Source: a virus. From it: DNA of 51,325 nucleotides. The notes under the pieces were generated by a model. The model ran no database searches, was not told the origin of the DNA, and saw nothing but the letters and a program-made list of their open reading frames with translations. This document shows positions 23,982 to 31,541 of the stretch, piece by piece. Within the stretch, counting starts at the first letter, position 1, and the number at the start of each line of letters is the position of its first letter. The position numbers were made by a program, and so were the translations under genes. The DNA lies in the IMG/VR virus record IMGVR_UViG_3300028595_000018, positions 1-51,325 of that record; one strand, written 5' to 3'.

Positions 23982-24686
23982 CTAAAATGGTATAGAATCA
24001 TCATTAAAATCATCTGCTTGTCTGTTTTCTTCCGTGGAATCTTCCGTGGAATCTTCACCGGCATCATTTGCTTTTTGTTGCAAATTACCATCTCCAGGAT
24101 TCAATCCACCAACAACACTGCCGAAATCAGAATCCCCTGTACTGTTACTGCCTACGTACTCAACAAGTTCTTTTACGAGAATACCGCTAAGCTTCGGGAA
24201 TTGCCCATATGAATTTTCCATGATAGTAAATGCAACATCACCTTTGCTACCATTCCCAACAAGCTTTAACATTGTGATATCAACAACACCCTTACCATCA
24301 TCTGAAGGCTCAAACACTTTTGGTCTTGTATTCCATTCATAAGGAATCAAATCACCTGCAACAAGATTGTGTTTAGGAACATCACGTCTCATCTGAGCAT
24401 CTGTTTTAAGCTTCACAACATATTGCTCATCCTCATCAGGAAACGGAGGTGCTGTTTTAAATTTATCCTGAAATTCATCTGTCTCGATCTCTCTATATCC
24501 ATTCTTAGGGAAAATCTTCTTAAAAGACTTTGCCGTTGCTTTATCCACTACGCAATCTACAGTAAACTCTTTTTCTGTTTTGGATTGATACTTGTATGAT
24601 CCGTCCTGTAGCTTTGTGTAGTAGAAGATTACGTTGTTGATGCGTCCCTTGCCATTTTCTTGATCTACAGTCATTTTACTATTCAT
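23982..24686 (-). CDS. ssb: Single-stranded DNA-binding protein
   Basis: 234 residues. The N-terminal two-thirds fits a phage OB-fold SSB (GRINNVIFYYTKLQDGSYKYQ..., PYEWNTRPKVF). The C-terminus is a flexible Gly/Ser/Asp/Glu tail ending DDFNDDSIPF, the acidic tip with IPF that recruits replication proteins in bacterial SSBs. It coats single-stranded DNA during replication. The start sits behind GGGGGGTATTATA, and expression should be strong. Confidence 0.75.
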   Translation of the reverse strand: MNSKMTVDQENGKGRINNVIFYYTKLQDGSYKYQSKTEKEFTVDCVVDKATAKSFKKIFPKNGYREIETDEFQDKFKTAPPFPDEDEQYVVKLKTDAQMRRDVPKHNLVAGDLIPYEWNTRPKVFEPSDDGKGVVDITMLKLVGNGSKGDVAFTIMENSYGQFPKLSGILVKELVEYVGSNSTGDSDFGSVVGGLNPGDGNLQQKANDAGEDSTEDSTEENRQADDFNDDSIPF

Positions 24687-24707
24687 TATAATACCCCCCT
24701 CTATTTA

Positions 24708-24974
24708 TTAAGCATTCTGCCAAAGCAGGTTATTTGCCTCTTCAAACTGTGAAAGCTCTTCCAGTTTCTCATCAATGAAACTTTCGAATTTTTCCTTGAC
24801 AAATTTATTGAACTCGGCCTTTTTAATACCAAGCGTGTCTTGCACACTCATTGCAAGAATAACATTGTCTTCCTTAATTCTTGCAATCTCTTCAAGATTT
24901 GTTGCTGCTTCTTTAATTTTTTCTTTAAGAAGCTCTTTCTCTTCCTCGTTAAGATTCTCGATAATCTCTTTCAT
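24708..24974 (-). CDS. Helical protein, possibly DsbA-like
   Basis: The start MKEIIENLNEEEKELL at 24974 follows AAGAGGTGCGT; 88 residues. A charged coiled-coil start, then ARIKEDNVILAMSVQDTLGIKKAEFNKFVK. The I-K-x-D-x-x-x-x-x-x-x-x-L-G-I-x-x-x-x-F-N pattern is reminiscent of T4 DsbA (a dsDNA-binding transcription factor), but this is a weak match from memory. Confidence 0.5.
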   Translation of the reverse strand: MKEIIENLNEEEKELLKEKIKEAATNLEEIARIKEDNVILAMSVQDTLGIKKAEFNKFVKEKFESFIDEKLEELSQFEEANNLLWQNA

Positions 24975-24983
24975 ACGCACCTC

Positions 24984-25343
24984 TTATTTATTATTGAAGA
25001 ATTTACCTTCAGGGCCACAGCATTTCTTATCACTACAATACCGCTCTTCATAGCACAGCGTCATATCATCTTCCTCATACTTACCTGTCACCCTACTCTT
25101 CTTTACAAGGTGTTTGCAAAGATAATCTACCTCAGCATTTGGATTATCTTCCTCTGTAACAATAAAGCAATGTACACAGTCAACACAGAACTTTTCAATT
25201 GGCTCTACTTTTTCCATATCGCAATTTCCTTTTTTACTATTAATATTATTTACAACTTCGAAAAGCATAAGTGCTTTATCGAACATATCACCTTCCAGAA
25301 TTTCTGTATTGATATTATCAAATATATTATGCTTTGTCAACAT
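24984..25343 (-). CDS. Cys-rich zinc-binding protein
   Basis: 119 residues. Clustered cysteines (CVDCVHC, LCKH, ERYCSDKKCCGPEGKFF) make a zinc site like those in other small phage proteins. Two starts have ribosome sites: 25343 (AAAAGGATTTTAAAAAG) and 25217 (AAGGAAATTGCGAT, MEKVEPIEKF), so two products are possible. Function unknown. Confidence 0.6.
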   Translation of the reverse strand: MLTKHNIFDNINTEILEGDMFDKALMLFEVVNNINSKKGNCDMEKVEPIEKFCVDCVHCFIVTEEDNPNAEVDYLCKHLVKKSRVTGKYEEDDMTLCYEERYCSDKKCCGPEGKFFNNK

Positions 25344-25359
25344 CTTTTTAAAATCCTTT

Positions 25360-25653
25360 TTAAATTATTTCAGTTCCGTATTTGCGTAGATAGATTGCAA
25401 GTTTATCTTTATCAGTAAGAGGATATGTTGGCGATCCTTTATCTTTAAATATATTGTCTTTTTTGTTTACACACCCTTTAATTTCATACCCATACCTTAA
25501 ATCATGATGATAATTTCTTGCAGCTTCTGGATCTTCATGTGTGAAGTCTCCACCGTTTTTCATCCATTTTCTAAGATTGCTCAATGATGTAAACTTCTTG
25601 ATTACCGTTCTTCTGTCTCTAAGATCTGTACTTTGCTCTACTCCGTATAGCAT
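25360..25653 (-). CDS. Hypothetical protein (97 aa)
   Basis: Start MLYGVEQSTDLRDRR. Contains FTSLSNLRKWMKNGGDFTHEDPEAARNYHH in two parts, mixed charged helix. No domain recognised. Confidence 0.55.
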   Translation of the reverse strand: MLYGVEQSTDLRDRRTVIKKFTSLSNLRKWMKNGGDFTHEDPEAARNYHHDLRYGYEIKGCVNKKDNIFKDKGSPTYPLTDKDKLAIYLRKYGTEII

Positions 25654-25655
25654 AA

Positions 25656-25880
25656 TTATTCTCCCTTATTGTATGATGGATCATTATATGATGGCTCATT
25701 ATATGATGGATCATTATATGATGGCCCGTAAACAGCTTCATTAAGTACATCTACAAATTCGTCTACTTTCTTCTCAAGCCAAATCACGTAGCCAATCCTG
25801 TAGCATTCCGTGACCTCATTCCAAGCTGGAATACCATACTCAATTTTATATTCTTCCCTTAGATCTACCTTTTTTGCCAT
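25656..25880 (-). CDS. Hypothetical protein with PSYN tandem tail
   Basis: The start MAKKVDLREEYKIEYG follows GAGGAAACTGAA. 74 residues. The C-terminus repeats PSYN(D/E) four times (GPSYNDPSYNEPSYNDPSYN), encoded by the 15-bp array at 25670-25729. The tail length can change by repeat slippage without altering frame. The first gene behind the promoter at 25922. Confidence 0.6.
   Translation of the reverse strand: MAKKVDLREEYKIEYGIPAWNEVTECYRIGYVIWLEKKVDEFVDVLNEAVYGPSYNDPSYNEPSYNDPSYNKGE
25670..25729. repeat. Four 15-bp tandem repeats inside a gene
   Basis: Units of TATATGATGG(A/C)TCAT at 25670, 25685, 25700 and 25715 (ends diverged). The multiple-of-three unit keeps the reading frame. Confidence 0.85.
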
Positions 25881-25921
25881 TTCAGTTTCCTCATCCACCT
25901 CTTTTTTTTATTTATATCTAA

Positions 25922-25950
25922 CTTATACAGTATTCATAAAGTCCTGTCAA
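25922..25950 (-). promoter_or_regulatory. sigma70-like promoter (TTGACA-N17-TATAAG)
   Basis: On the minus strand AATTCTTGACA (35 box 25945-25950), 17 bp, TATAAG (25922-25927), 42 bp before the 25880 start. It belongs to the promoter series of this arm. Confidence 0.7.
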
Positions 25951-25953
25951 GAA

Positions 25954-26049
25954 TTATCTGCACAATTCCTGAAATTTATTATCGCCCATACACAGGTAAA
26001 TGATGCCTTCAATAAATGCTGCTACTGTTTTATCTCTTTTGTTTTTCAT
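25954..26049 (-). CDS. Very small hypothetical peptide (31 aa)
   Basis: MKNKRDKTVAAFIEGIIYLC..., with AAAGGTGACTATAA upstream. It overlaps the end of the HNH gene by 20 bp and stops just before the next promoter. The good ribosome site and packing are the only support. Confidence 0.4.
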   Translation of the reverse strand: MKNKRDKTVAAFIEGIIYLCMGDNKFQELCR

Positions 26050-26440
26050 TTATAGTCACCTTTATTTTTAAATTTAAAATACCTGTTTGTCCATATTTCA
26101 TCAATGCATATGCAGGTATCATTTCATTATCAAGTAAAGAGGCAATTAAATTGTACTTAGTATTATTAGATTTGTAAAGTTTATTTAATTTATCAATCAC
26201 AAGGTTTTTATTTTCAGTCAACCATATTTTTGCAACTTTATCTTCATATTCTACTCTTTCAAATCCTTTATTTATAAGATAAGGTGAACTTGTAATATTA
26301 GAAGTATGAATCTTTCTATGGCAATTTATACATATACTTATAATATTAGAATCCTCGTCAGTACCGCCTACACTTTTAGGAATAATATGATGATTTTGCA
26401 AAAAATCAACCTCAGATTTACATATACTGCACTGTAACAT
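26030..26440 (-). CDS. HNH endonuclease (homing-type candidate)
   Basis: The start MLQCSICKSEV at 26440 follows AAAGGATTGAAA; 136 residues. C4/C7, NHH (16-18), DSNIISICINCHRKIH (30-45) give the HNH metal site plus zinc knuckle. The rest may bind DNA. Free-standing HNH genes in phages are often mobile homing endonucleases; it sits beside the thymidylate-synthase-like gene, a frequent homing target, but that gene shows no interruption. Confidence 0.75.
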   Translation of the reverse strand: MLQCSICKSEVDFLQNHHIIPKSVGGTDEDSNIISICINCHRKIHTSNITSSPYLINKGFERVEYEDKVAKIWLTENKNLVIDKLNKLYKSNNTKYNLIASLLDNEMIPAYALMKYGQTGILNLKIKVTINEKQKR

Positions 26441-26450
26441 TTTCAATCCT

Positions 26451-27050
26451 TTAATACACATAAATATGACTTCCACTGCTGAAATAGAAATGGCTACCTA
26501 CTTCTTGCTCTGCGTATTCTGCTACATCTTTCAGCATCATCGCAAGCCCTCCCTGATTCAACAGGAACGCTTCTCCAATATCATTGCTTCTCCAATAGCT
26601 TGACATATTGAGCTTACCATTGAATACTCCAAAATGAATGCTTCTGAGGCATGGGGGATCTTTCAATTTGATATCTTCAGGCTGTGCAATACTAATAACA
26701 GCCTGATTTGTGTTTGGAGTATTCCTCATCATGTCAAGCACACTATCGTATTGCTTCATGATTCTGCTTCCATATGTGTACACTTCATTTGTCTTAATTT
26801 CAGCACTCATAAGATACTCTTCAAAATACTTTTCTATCATACCAACAGTGACTTCTTTCGGCAGATATAAGAAATTACCTGGATCTATGATTTCAATCAT
26901 TATAGGCTGTATTTGCAACCTATATGTTGAAGTTCCTTCAAAACTACCCCTATCAATCTCTTGTTTGTAGCCATACTCTTCACAGTAATACTCTAAAAGA
27001 TTGTACGCATCTACATTTGTCTCTACCTTGTTTGTATTTTTAAATCTCAT
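26451..27050 (-). CDS. Thymidylate synthase / dNMP hydroxymethylase family protein
   Basis: 199 residues, shorter than ThyA (~264). It keeps the family core: TYGSRI (92-97), RNTPNTNQA (109-117), PPCLRS with catalytic Cys134, RSNDIG (154-159, phosphate and folate contacts), N165 and HIYVY (195-199). Such enzymes methylate dUMP or hydroxymethylate dUMP/dCMP using methylenetetrahydrofolate. The short length and early C-terminal end after the H-x-Y motif leave the product open: dTMP or a hyper-modified base. Confidence 0.75.
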   Translation of the reverse strand: MRFKNTNKVETNVDAYNLLEYYCEEYGYKQEIDRGSFEGTSTYRLQIQPIMIEIIDPGNFLYLPKEVTVGMIEKYFEEYLMSAEIKTNEVYTYGSRIMKQYDSVLDMMRNTPNTNQAVISIAQPEDIKLKDPPCLRSIHFGVFNGKLNMSSYWRSNDIGEAFLLNQGGLAMMLKDVAEYAEQEVGSHFYFSSGSHIYVY

Positions 27051-27064
27051 GATGATATTTCCTT

Positions 27065-27271
27065 TTACGATTCTATATCAATACAAATAACCCTCACTGT
27101 ATTTCCATTACCTGTATGGCAACACCACATATCATTACAACAGATAGTAGCATGCATACCGTTGTGTAATTTAGCCAGGAACTTTGTTGCTTTTGTAATT
27201 TCTTTATGTGGTTTGCTGTGATGGCAATACTTACAATGTTCAAATTTATTTGCTTTATTACATATCTTCAT
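27065..27271 (-). CDS. Small Cys/His-rich protein (68 aa)
   Basis: CKYCHHSKPH, ATICCNDMWCCH: enough Cys and His for one or two zinc sites. Preceded by AAAGGGAAAATAAA. Function unknown. Confidence 0.6.
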   Translation of the reverse strand: MKICNKANKFEHCKYCHHSKPHKEITKATKFLAKLHNGMHATICCNDMWCCHTGNGNTVRVICIDIES

Positions 27272-27298
27272 TTTATTTTCCCTTTGCTGTTATATTCA

Positions 27299-27667
27299 TC
27301 AATCCCACCATCCTTGAATCTTCAATGAAATATACTTAAAAAGATTATCAATATCCTGTGCCTTTTCTGCTTCTGCTCTTTCACATTTTTTATGAAATTC
27401 TTTACTGAAAACACCTACATCACCGTTATGTTGTATATAATCATCATCTTGAATCTTCTTAATAAGAGCAATACAAGATTGCATCTCTTCAACTATCTTA
27501 CCGCTGTATTCTTCTTCACTGAAAGCGTACTTTTTGTAGTACTTAATATCAATTTCAAGTTTTATCTTCAAGACCTCATATATAAAATAATGATCCCACC
27601 ACTCGTTCTCCATAAGGAACCTCCAATAATCCTTGAGATTCCTTATAAATCTTCTTATATTACGCAT
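27299..27667 (-). CDS. Hypothetical protein (122 aa)
   Basis: Aromatic-rich N-terminus (LKDYWRFLMENEWWDHYF) followed by long helices. Phage proteins with this opening are known only as hypothetical. It overlaps the phosphoesterase gene by 8 bp. Confidence 0.6.
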   Translation of the reverse strand: MRNIRRFIRNLKDYWRFLMENEWWDHYFIYEVLKIKLEIDIKYYKKYAFSEEEYSGKIVEEMQSCIALIKKIQDDDYIQHNGDVGVFSKEFHKKCERAEAEKAQDIDNLFKYISLKIQGWWD

Positions 27668-28583
27668 TATGCATCTTCTCCATCTCTTTTGTGTTCATAA
27701 GATAACTCTTCCAATAAACATCCTGTACATCAGCACAATTACTTGGTACTTCCATGTATACCATACCTGTATCTACTTGTCCAGTACATTGTTGGTTCCC
27801 ATATTGAGAAAATGGCAATTGCAATGCAGGAAGAGTGATCCCAAGAAATTTACCAGGATAAAATACACTTACATGATAATGAACATGCCCTCTAAGAAAA
27901 ATACTTGGTGTAATCTCATTGTCGTTTTCAACAGCCCATTGATATTCCTTAACAAGTGGGGCTACTCTACCTGCAAGTATAGAACTGCTGCTTATCTTGT
28001 GCTTCAGATTAAAGACAATACCATTGACATTCACATTGAGATAATCATCAATAACAGCGCCATCAAGATCATCTGCAATAATATCTTCAATACAGTTACC
28101 ATCTGTTGATGTATGATATGCTGTTCCTCTTACCATAAACACCTTATCGCAATCAATCATTTTAATGCAGTCTACAGCCATCTTAGCTTGCTGTAAAAGA
28201 TCTGTAGTGATAAGCTCCACTCCGCCGTTCTTGCTACCCTTACCATCAATGCAATCAGATAGGCAAAAGCAGTAATCAACCTTCCCAAGGCTTTCAAGGG
28301 TGTTTGTATAAAAGATCCAAGTTTTCTCCATACGAGTATACTCATCTGGCTTAAAATGCTTATTAGGCCAATATTTAGGTGGTGTAAGGCCACTATAGCT
28401 TCCACAATGTAAATCGCTAATGCATATGATTTTTGTTTTGCTCCCTGCTTTACTTCTTTTATGAATATCACTCATGAAATCAAATGCAGTGCTCTTTGGT
28501 ACTCCAATATATTTTTCAATATCACGATACGATACTCCAAGATTCCTCATTTGAATAATTTTTGCTTCTTGTTCTGGCGTCAT
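27660..28583 (-). CDS. Metallophosphoesterase with N-terminal HTH
   Basis: The start MTPEQEAKIIQMRNLG follows AAAAGGAAAAATTTTTA; 307 residues. Residues ~1-40 form a helix-turn-helix (NLGVSYRDIEKYIGVPKST). The calcineurin-like site follows: SDLH (D57, H59), SDCIDG (D110, D113), RGTAYH (His157 region) and GHVHYH. The fusion suggests a DNA-acting or regulated phosphoesterase; substrate unknown. Confidence 0.75.
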   Translation of the reverse strand: MTPEQEAKIIQMRNLGVSYRDIEKYIGVPKSTAFDFMSDIHKRSKAGSKTKIICISDLHCGSYSGLTPPKYWPNKHFKPDEYTRMEKTWIFYTNTLESLGKVDYCFCLSDCIDGKGSKNGGVELITTDLLQQAKMAVDCIKMIDCDKVFMVRGTAYHTSTDGNCIEDIIADDLDGAVIDDYLNVNVNGIVFNLKHKISSSSILAGRVAPLVKEYQWAVENDNEITPSIFLRGHVHYHVSVFYPGKFLGITLPALQLPFSQYGNQQCTGQVDTGMVYMEVPSNCADVQDVYWKSYLMNTKEMEKMHNA

Positions 28584-28635
28584 TAAAAATTTTTCCTTTT
28601 TAATTATTGATTTCGTTATCATATCACGTTAATGC

Positions 28636-29145
28636 TTAAACATTAAAAGTAATACTCTTATTTGTAATCTTACCACCACACCCATATGCTAAATTTATTG
28701 CAACATCAACAGCTTCAACCGGAGTATGTCCAAGATAAAGCGCCGATTCTGCGTGCTCGTATCCAGACCCTGTAGCACACCAATCATCGACTTTAATAGG
28801 AAGCCAATCTTCGATAAGAAAAAGTCCTGATGAGTGTGCAAGTAAAAGTGAAGCTTTTAGAGATCCTTTCCACTCGTTTGTTTTCTTTTTCACGTATTCC
28901 AGAAATTCAGAACACCACTCGACTATTCTATCTGCATCACCATCATTCCCAATAATATGATTTTTAGAGTACATTGTAAGAAGTGGTAGTATAACTGCAT
29001 CTCCACAAAAACCAAGGATAAAATCTTTCCCTTCAATTATCTTACAAGGATATCCTGTTGATTTCTTATGCCGTCCGCGTGTCACCATAGAATCACATGC
29101 CATCTGAATATTACCATCGTAAATCTTAGCCGCAATTACTGTCAT
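28636..29145 (-). CDS. Proteasome beta / HslV-like Ntn hydrolase
   Basis: 169 residues. After Met removal the chain starts with Thr1 and reads TVIAAKIYDGNIQMACDS with Asp17 at the HslV/proteasome position, a Lys near 34 (YPCKII) and GFCGD. GSGYEHAESAL occupies the place of the GSG motif before the C-terminal helix. This is the N-terminal-nucleophile fold of self-compartmentalised proteases. No ATPase partner (HslU-like) is in the window. It might degrade host proteins or act in virion assembly. AAAGGAATCGAA upstream. Confidence 0.7.
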   Translation of the reverse strand: MTVIAAKIYDGNIQMACDSMVTRGRHKKSTGYPCKIIEGKDFILGFCGDAVILPLLTMYSKNHIIGNDGDADRIVEWCSEFLEYVKKKTNEWKGSLKASLLLAHSSGLFLIEDWLPIKVDDWCATGSGYEHAESALYLGHTPVEAVDVAINLAYGCGGKITNKSITFNV

Positions 29146-29167
29146 TTCGATTCCTTTAGTTATTAAT

Positions 29168-29485
29168 TTAAATACTGTATATTATATTTTTTGCAGTATC
29201 AGCATTGATAGCCACAACTTTAAACTCTGCCACATCCATTTGGCAAAACATTGCAGGTTTGTGATCTGGCAATGGATATGATACTGTAGGTAGCTCAATA
29301 TTCAGTATAATATCCCTACCTGTTCTCTTGCACCATCTTTTAGCTGTCTCAATATTCGGCCAAAACCTCACAGGTGCTATAATTCTACCGCTTGTAATAT
29401 ACTTTTCAAGTTTATTTCTTGTCGTACAATGATACCCGTATTTCGGAGATGATATCATAAAAGATATCCTATCACTTGATCCCAT
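29168..29485 (-). CDS. Hypothetical protein, weak ADP-ribosyltransferase resemblance
   Basis: 105 residues. SPKYGYHCTTRNKLEKYITS resembles the H-x-T strand and helix of ART-fold or Tpt1-like proteins, followed by GRIIAPVRFWPNIETAKRW. No catalytic Glu can be assigned, so the link is speculative. It overlaps the membrane-protein gene by 14 bp. Confidence 0.5.
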   Translation of the reverse strand: MGSSDRISFMISSPKYGYHCTTRNKLEKYITSGRIIAPVRFWPNIETAKRWCKRTGRDIILNIELPTVSYPLPDHKPAMFCQMDVAEFKVVAINADTAKNIIYSI

Positions 29486-29633
29486 ATCTCGCTACCTTTC
29501 TGAAGTAGAATACTATAATATCTATTGTAATGTCAATAAAAAACTTTACACCGCACAAACTGAAATATCCTATAGAAACAATGAAGAATATAATCCCGAA
29601 TATCAGTAATTCAAGAATTTCTTTTACTATCAT
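29472..29633 (-). CDS. Small membrane protein (53 aa)
   Basis: MIVKEILELLIFGIIFFIVS with one or two hydrophobic helices and a basic C-terminus (RKVARYGIK). ATGA coupling to the upstream gene. Probably inner-membrane; role unknown. Confidence 0.6.
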   Translation of the reverse strand: MIVKEILELLIFGIIFFIVSIGYFSLCGVKFFIDITIDIIVFYFRKVARYGIK

Positions 29634-30256
29634 CTTTTACACACCTCCCTGTTAATAATATTGATAATCTCGTCTGAGATTTGCCACATAATATCTTCAT
29701 GTCTATGAATCACATGCAAAATTATTATCCATGTGCGCGAAGATATACACCTTAGATAAAACTCACTGTGCGGTTTTTCATATACCATTTTCGGAAGGTT
29801 GCAAGCATGATAACACGCATTTGCTATATTAAAAAGTACAGATGCATCATAATCAATATAAAGACTCTTATGCAAATTATATCTTGTGTTTGTTCCTGCG
29901 TATTTACCTACAATATGCATTGTAAATACAAGATCTTGGTATGTAATCAGATTCCTCTTAGATTCTATGCATTTAAGAAGTAAATTATATGTTGTATTTA
30001 TTTTTATATCCATATCATTGTACAATTCTATAACCTTACCTATCGAATGCGTAGATATTTCCATACAATCTTCGGCATCTAAAAATTTCATAACGTGAAA
30101 CAATGATTCTGCAAATTTATAATCTTCTATTGATTTATAAATAAAATCTTTAAGTGGTAAGTCTATATAATTACTCTCTTTAAGATATTCAATATCATTT
30201 TTTGATACACCAAGACACCCCAACATATGCTCTGTCATGTAGATATTCATATTCAT
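29630..30256 (-). CDS. Hypothetical helical protein (208 aa)
   Basis: Start MNMNIYMTEHMLGCLGV, all-helical, with no motif recognised. The preceding gene stops 3 bp upstream. Confidence 0.55.
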   Translation of the reverse strand: MNMNIYMTEHMLGCLGVSKNDIEYLKESNYIDLPLKDFIYKSIEDYKFAESLFHVMKFLDAEDCMEISTHSIGKVIELYNDMDIKINTTYNLLLKCIESKRNLITYQDLVFTMHIVGKYAGTNTRYNLHKSLYIDYDASVLFNIANACYHACNLPKMVYEKPHSEFYLRCISSRTWIIILHVIHRHEDIMWQISDEIINIINREVCKR

Positions 30257-30259
30257 ACC

Positions 30260-30457
30260 TTATTTGTTTATAGTATAAACACCCATTTCAAATCCTATTT
30301 CGTATCCCATAACAAATCCACAAAATGTGGCTTCAATTAAATCCTTTTGGTAAGTACCGTTTTTGTTTTTATTTAGTAAGCTCTTGTCTGTTCTTTTATT
30401 TTCCATCATTACAACTTCAAAGATATCTCTAAAAACATCATTATTTTCTATAGCCAT
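30260..30457 (-). CDS. Small hypothetical protein (65 aa)
   Basis: MAIENNDVFRDIFEVVMM after TTGGAGGGTATATTAAC; a longer frame to 30499 would overlap the upstream gene. The C-terminus GFVMGYEIGFEMGVYTI is Gly-rich and hydrophobic. No family recognised. Confidence 0.6.
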   Translation of the reverse strand: MAIENNDVFRDIFEVVMMENKRTDKSLLNKNKNGTYQKDLIEATFCGFVMGYEIGFEMGVYTINK

Positions 30458-30458
30458 G

Positions 30459-30821
30459 TTAATATACCCTCCAAATACCTTCAGGATGAATTTTAGCAAA
30501 CATTAGAAGCACACAAAGAGCCTGTTTTACATTACCCTCGGTTGGCTGCCAATAGTCGATAACGACATCATCTTTAAGATTTGCAATTGTATCTTCAATT
30601 CTTGATATTGTATCGCTTGCAATCTTATTGTGTAACCACATGATACCATCTCTATTGTCAAATTTATCATACAAAACAACAGAATAATTGTATGTCATGT
30701 TAAGGGAGCACTTATTTGATCCTCCAAGTGGAAATGTACCTTGTCTGAAGTTCGTAACACCGTCAAGTTCAAGTATTTCCTCAACAAGCCCTGTGTCTGT
30801 AAGCTCAATATCGTAACTCAT
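30459..30821 (-). CDS. Hypothetical phage protein (120 aa)
   Basis: MSYDIELTDTGLVEEILELDG, FRQGTFPLGGSNKCSLNMTYNY. Alpha/beta, resembles phage proteins of unknown function. AGGTTTAGG precedes the start. Confidence 0.6.
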   Translation of the reverse strand: MSYDIELTDTGLVEEILELDGVTNFRQGTFPLGGSNKCSLNMTYNYSVVLYDKFDNRDGIMWLHNKIASDTISRIEDTIANLKDDVVIDYWQPTEGNVKQALCVLLMFAKIHPEGIWRVY

Positions 30822-30822
30822 C

Positions 30823-31083
30823 CTAAACCTCCACCGGTTTCCAAATCATTTGCCATCCATTTACTCTCTCATCGTTATCAGCTTTATATGCCGAAATACC
30901 TTTGTACTCCCAAATGCTTCCATCACAAAGCATATACCTTGTACCATCATTAGCATACCTTGGTGGTTTCACTCCAAGTCTTTCATCCGTTCCTGGTACA
31001 GGAAGCGCGTTTGGGTTATCTCCGTATACATTAGAAAATGCTATTGTTACTGGTCTGTATGTATTACTTGCAGGTTTATCCAT
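30823..31083 (-). CDS. Hypothetical protein (86 aa)
   Basis: Pro- and Asn-rich N-terminus (VYGDNPNALPVPGTDERLGV), then a beta-rich segment ending NGWQMIWKPVEV. Family not recognised. It stops 1 bp before the next gene. Confidence 0.55.
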   Translation of the reverse strand: MDKPASNTYRPVTIAFSNVYGDNPNALPVPGTDERLGVKPPRYANDGTRYMLCDGSIWEYKGISAYKADNDERVNGWQMIWKPVEV

Positions 31084-31085
31084 TA

Positions 31086-31277
31086 TTAATCTCCAACTAC
31101 TGTTTTTAATGCTTCTATGATTATTGCCAAATCTCTCTTGCTAAACTCAAAGCCTTTCTCAGATGGATATGTATCAATAATAAATTCATACTCACTGTCA
31201 ATACCATCTGGTCTGTAAATGTTAAGAAATACCCCATCTTCGTTCTCAATTCTTACTGTATTTGTGTGTGTTATCAT
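31086..31277 (-). CDS. Small hypothetical protein (63 aa)
   Basis: MITHTNTVRIENEDGVFLNI, beta-rich, with a C-terminal helix (SKRDLAIIIEALKTVVGD). Function unknown. Confidence 0.6.
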   Translation of the reverse strand: MITHTNTVRIENEDGVFLNIYRPDGIDSEYEFIIDTYPSEKGFEFSKRDLAIIIEALKTVVGD

Positions 31278-31337
31278 ATTAAATACCTTATATTATCTCT
31301 TAATGATTATTTTCACTCGTTACAGCTAATTTATTAT

Positions 31338-31526
31338 CTATTCATGCATATCTGCAAATTCATCACAAGGTACTGAATCGTCATATACTTCATATCCATG
31401 AATGCCACACTCTTCACCTATTTTATGATGGCAATCAAAACAAGTCTTATCAAAAGCTTTGCACTTATTATTACAAAGTTGAATTGGTTTCCTACACTCA
31501 TTGTAATTACAGCATTTTGTTTTCAT
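31338..31526 (-). CDS. Small Cys-rich protein (62 aa)
   Basis: The start MKTKCCNYNECRKPIQ follows TTTTTGGAGGTAGAT. Nine or more Cys in pairs (CCNYNEC, CNNKC, CFDCHHKIGEECG) indicate two zinc sites. Function unknown. Confidence 0.65.
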   Translation of the reverse strand: MKTKCCNYNECRKPIQLCNNKCKAFDKTCFDCHHKIGEECGIHGYEVYDDSVPCDEFADMHE

Positions 31527-31541
31527 ATCTACCTCCAAAAA

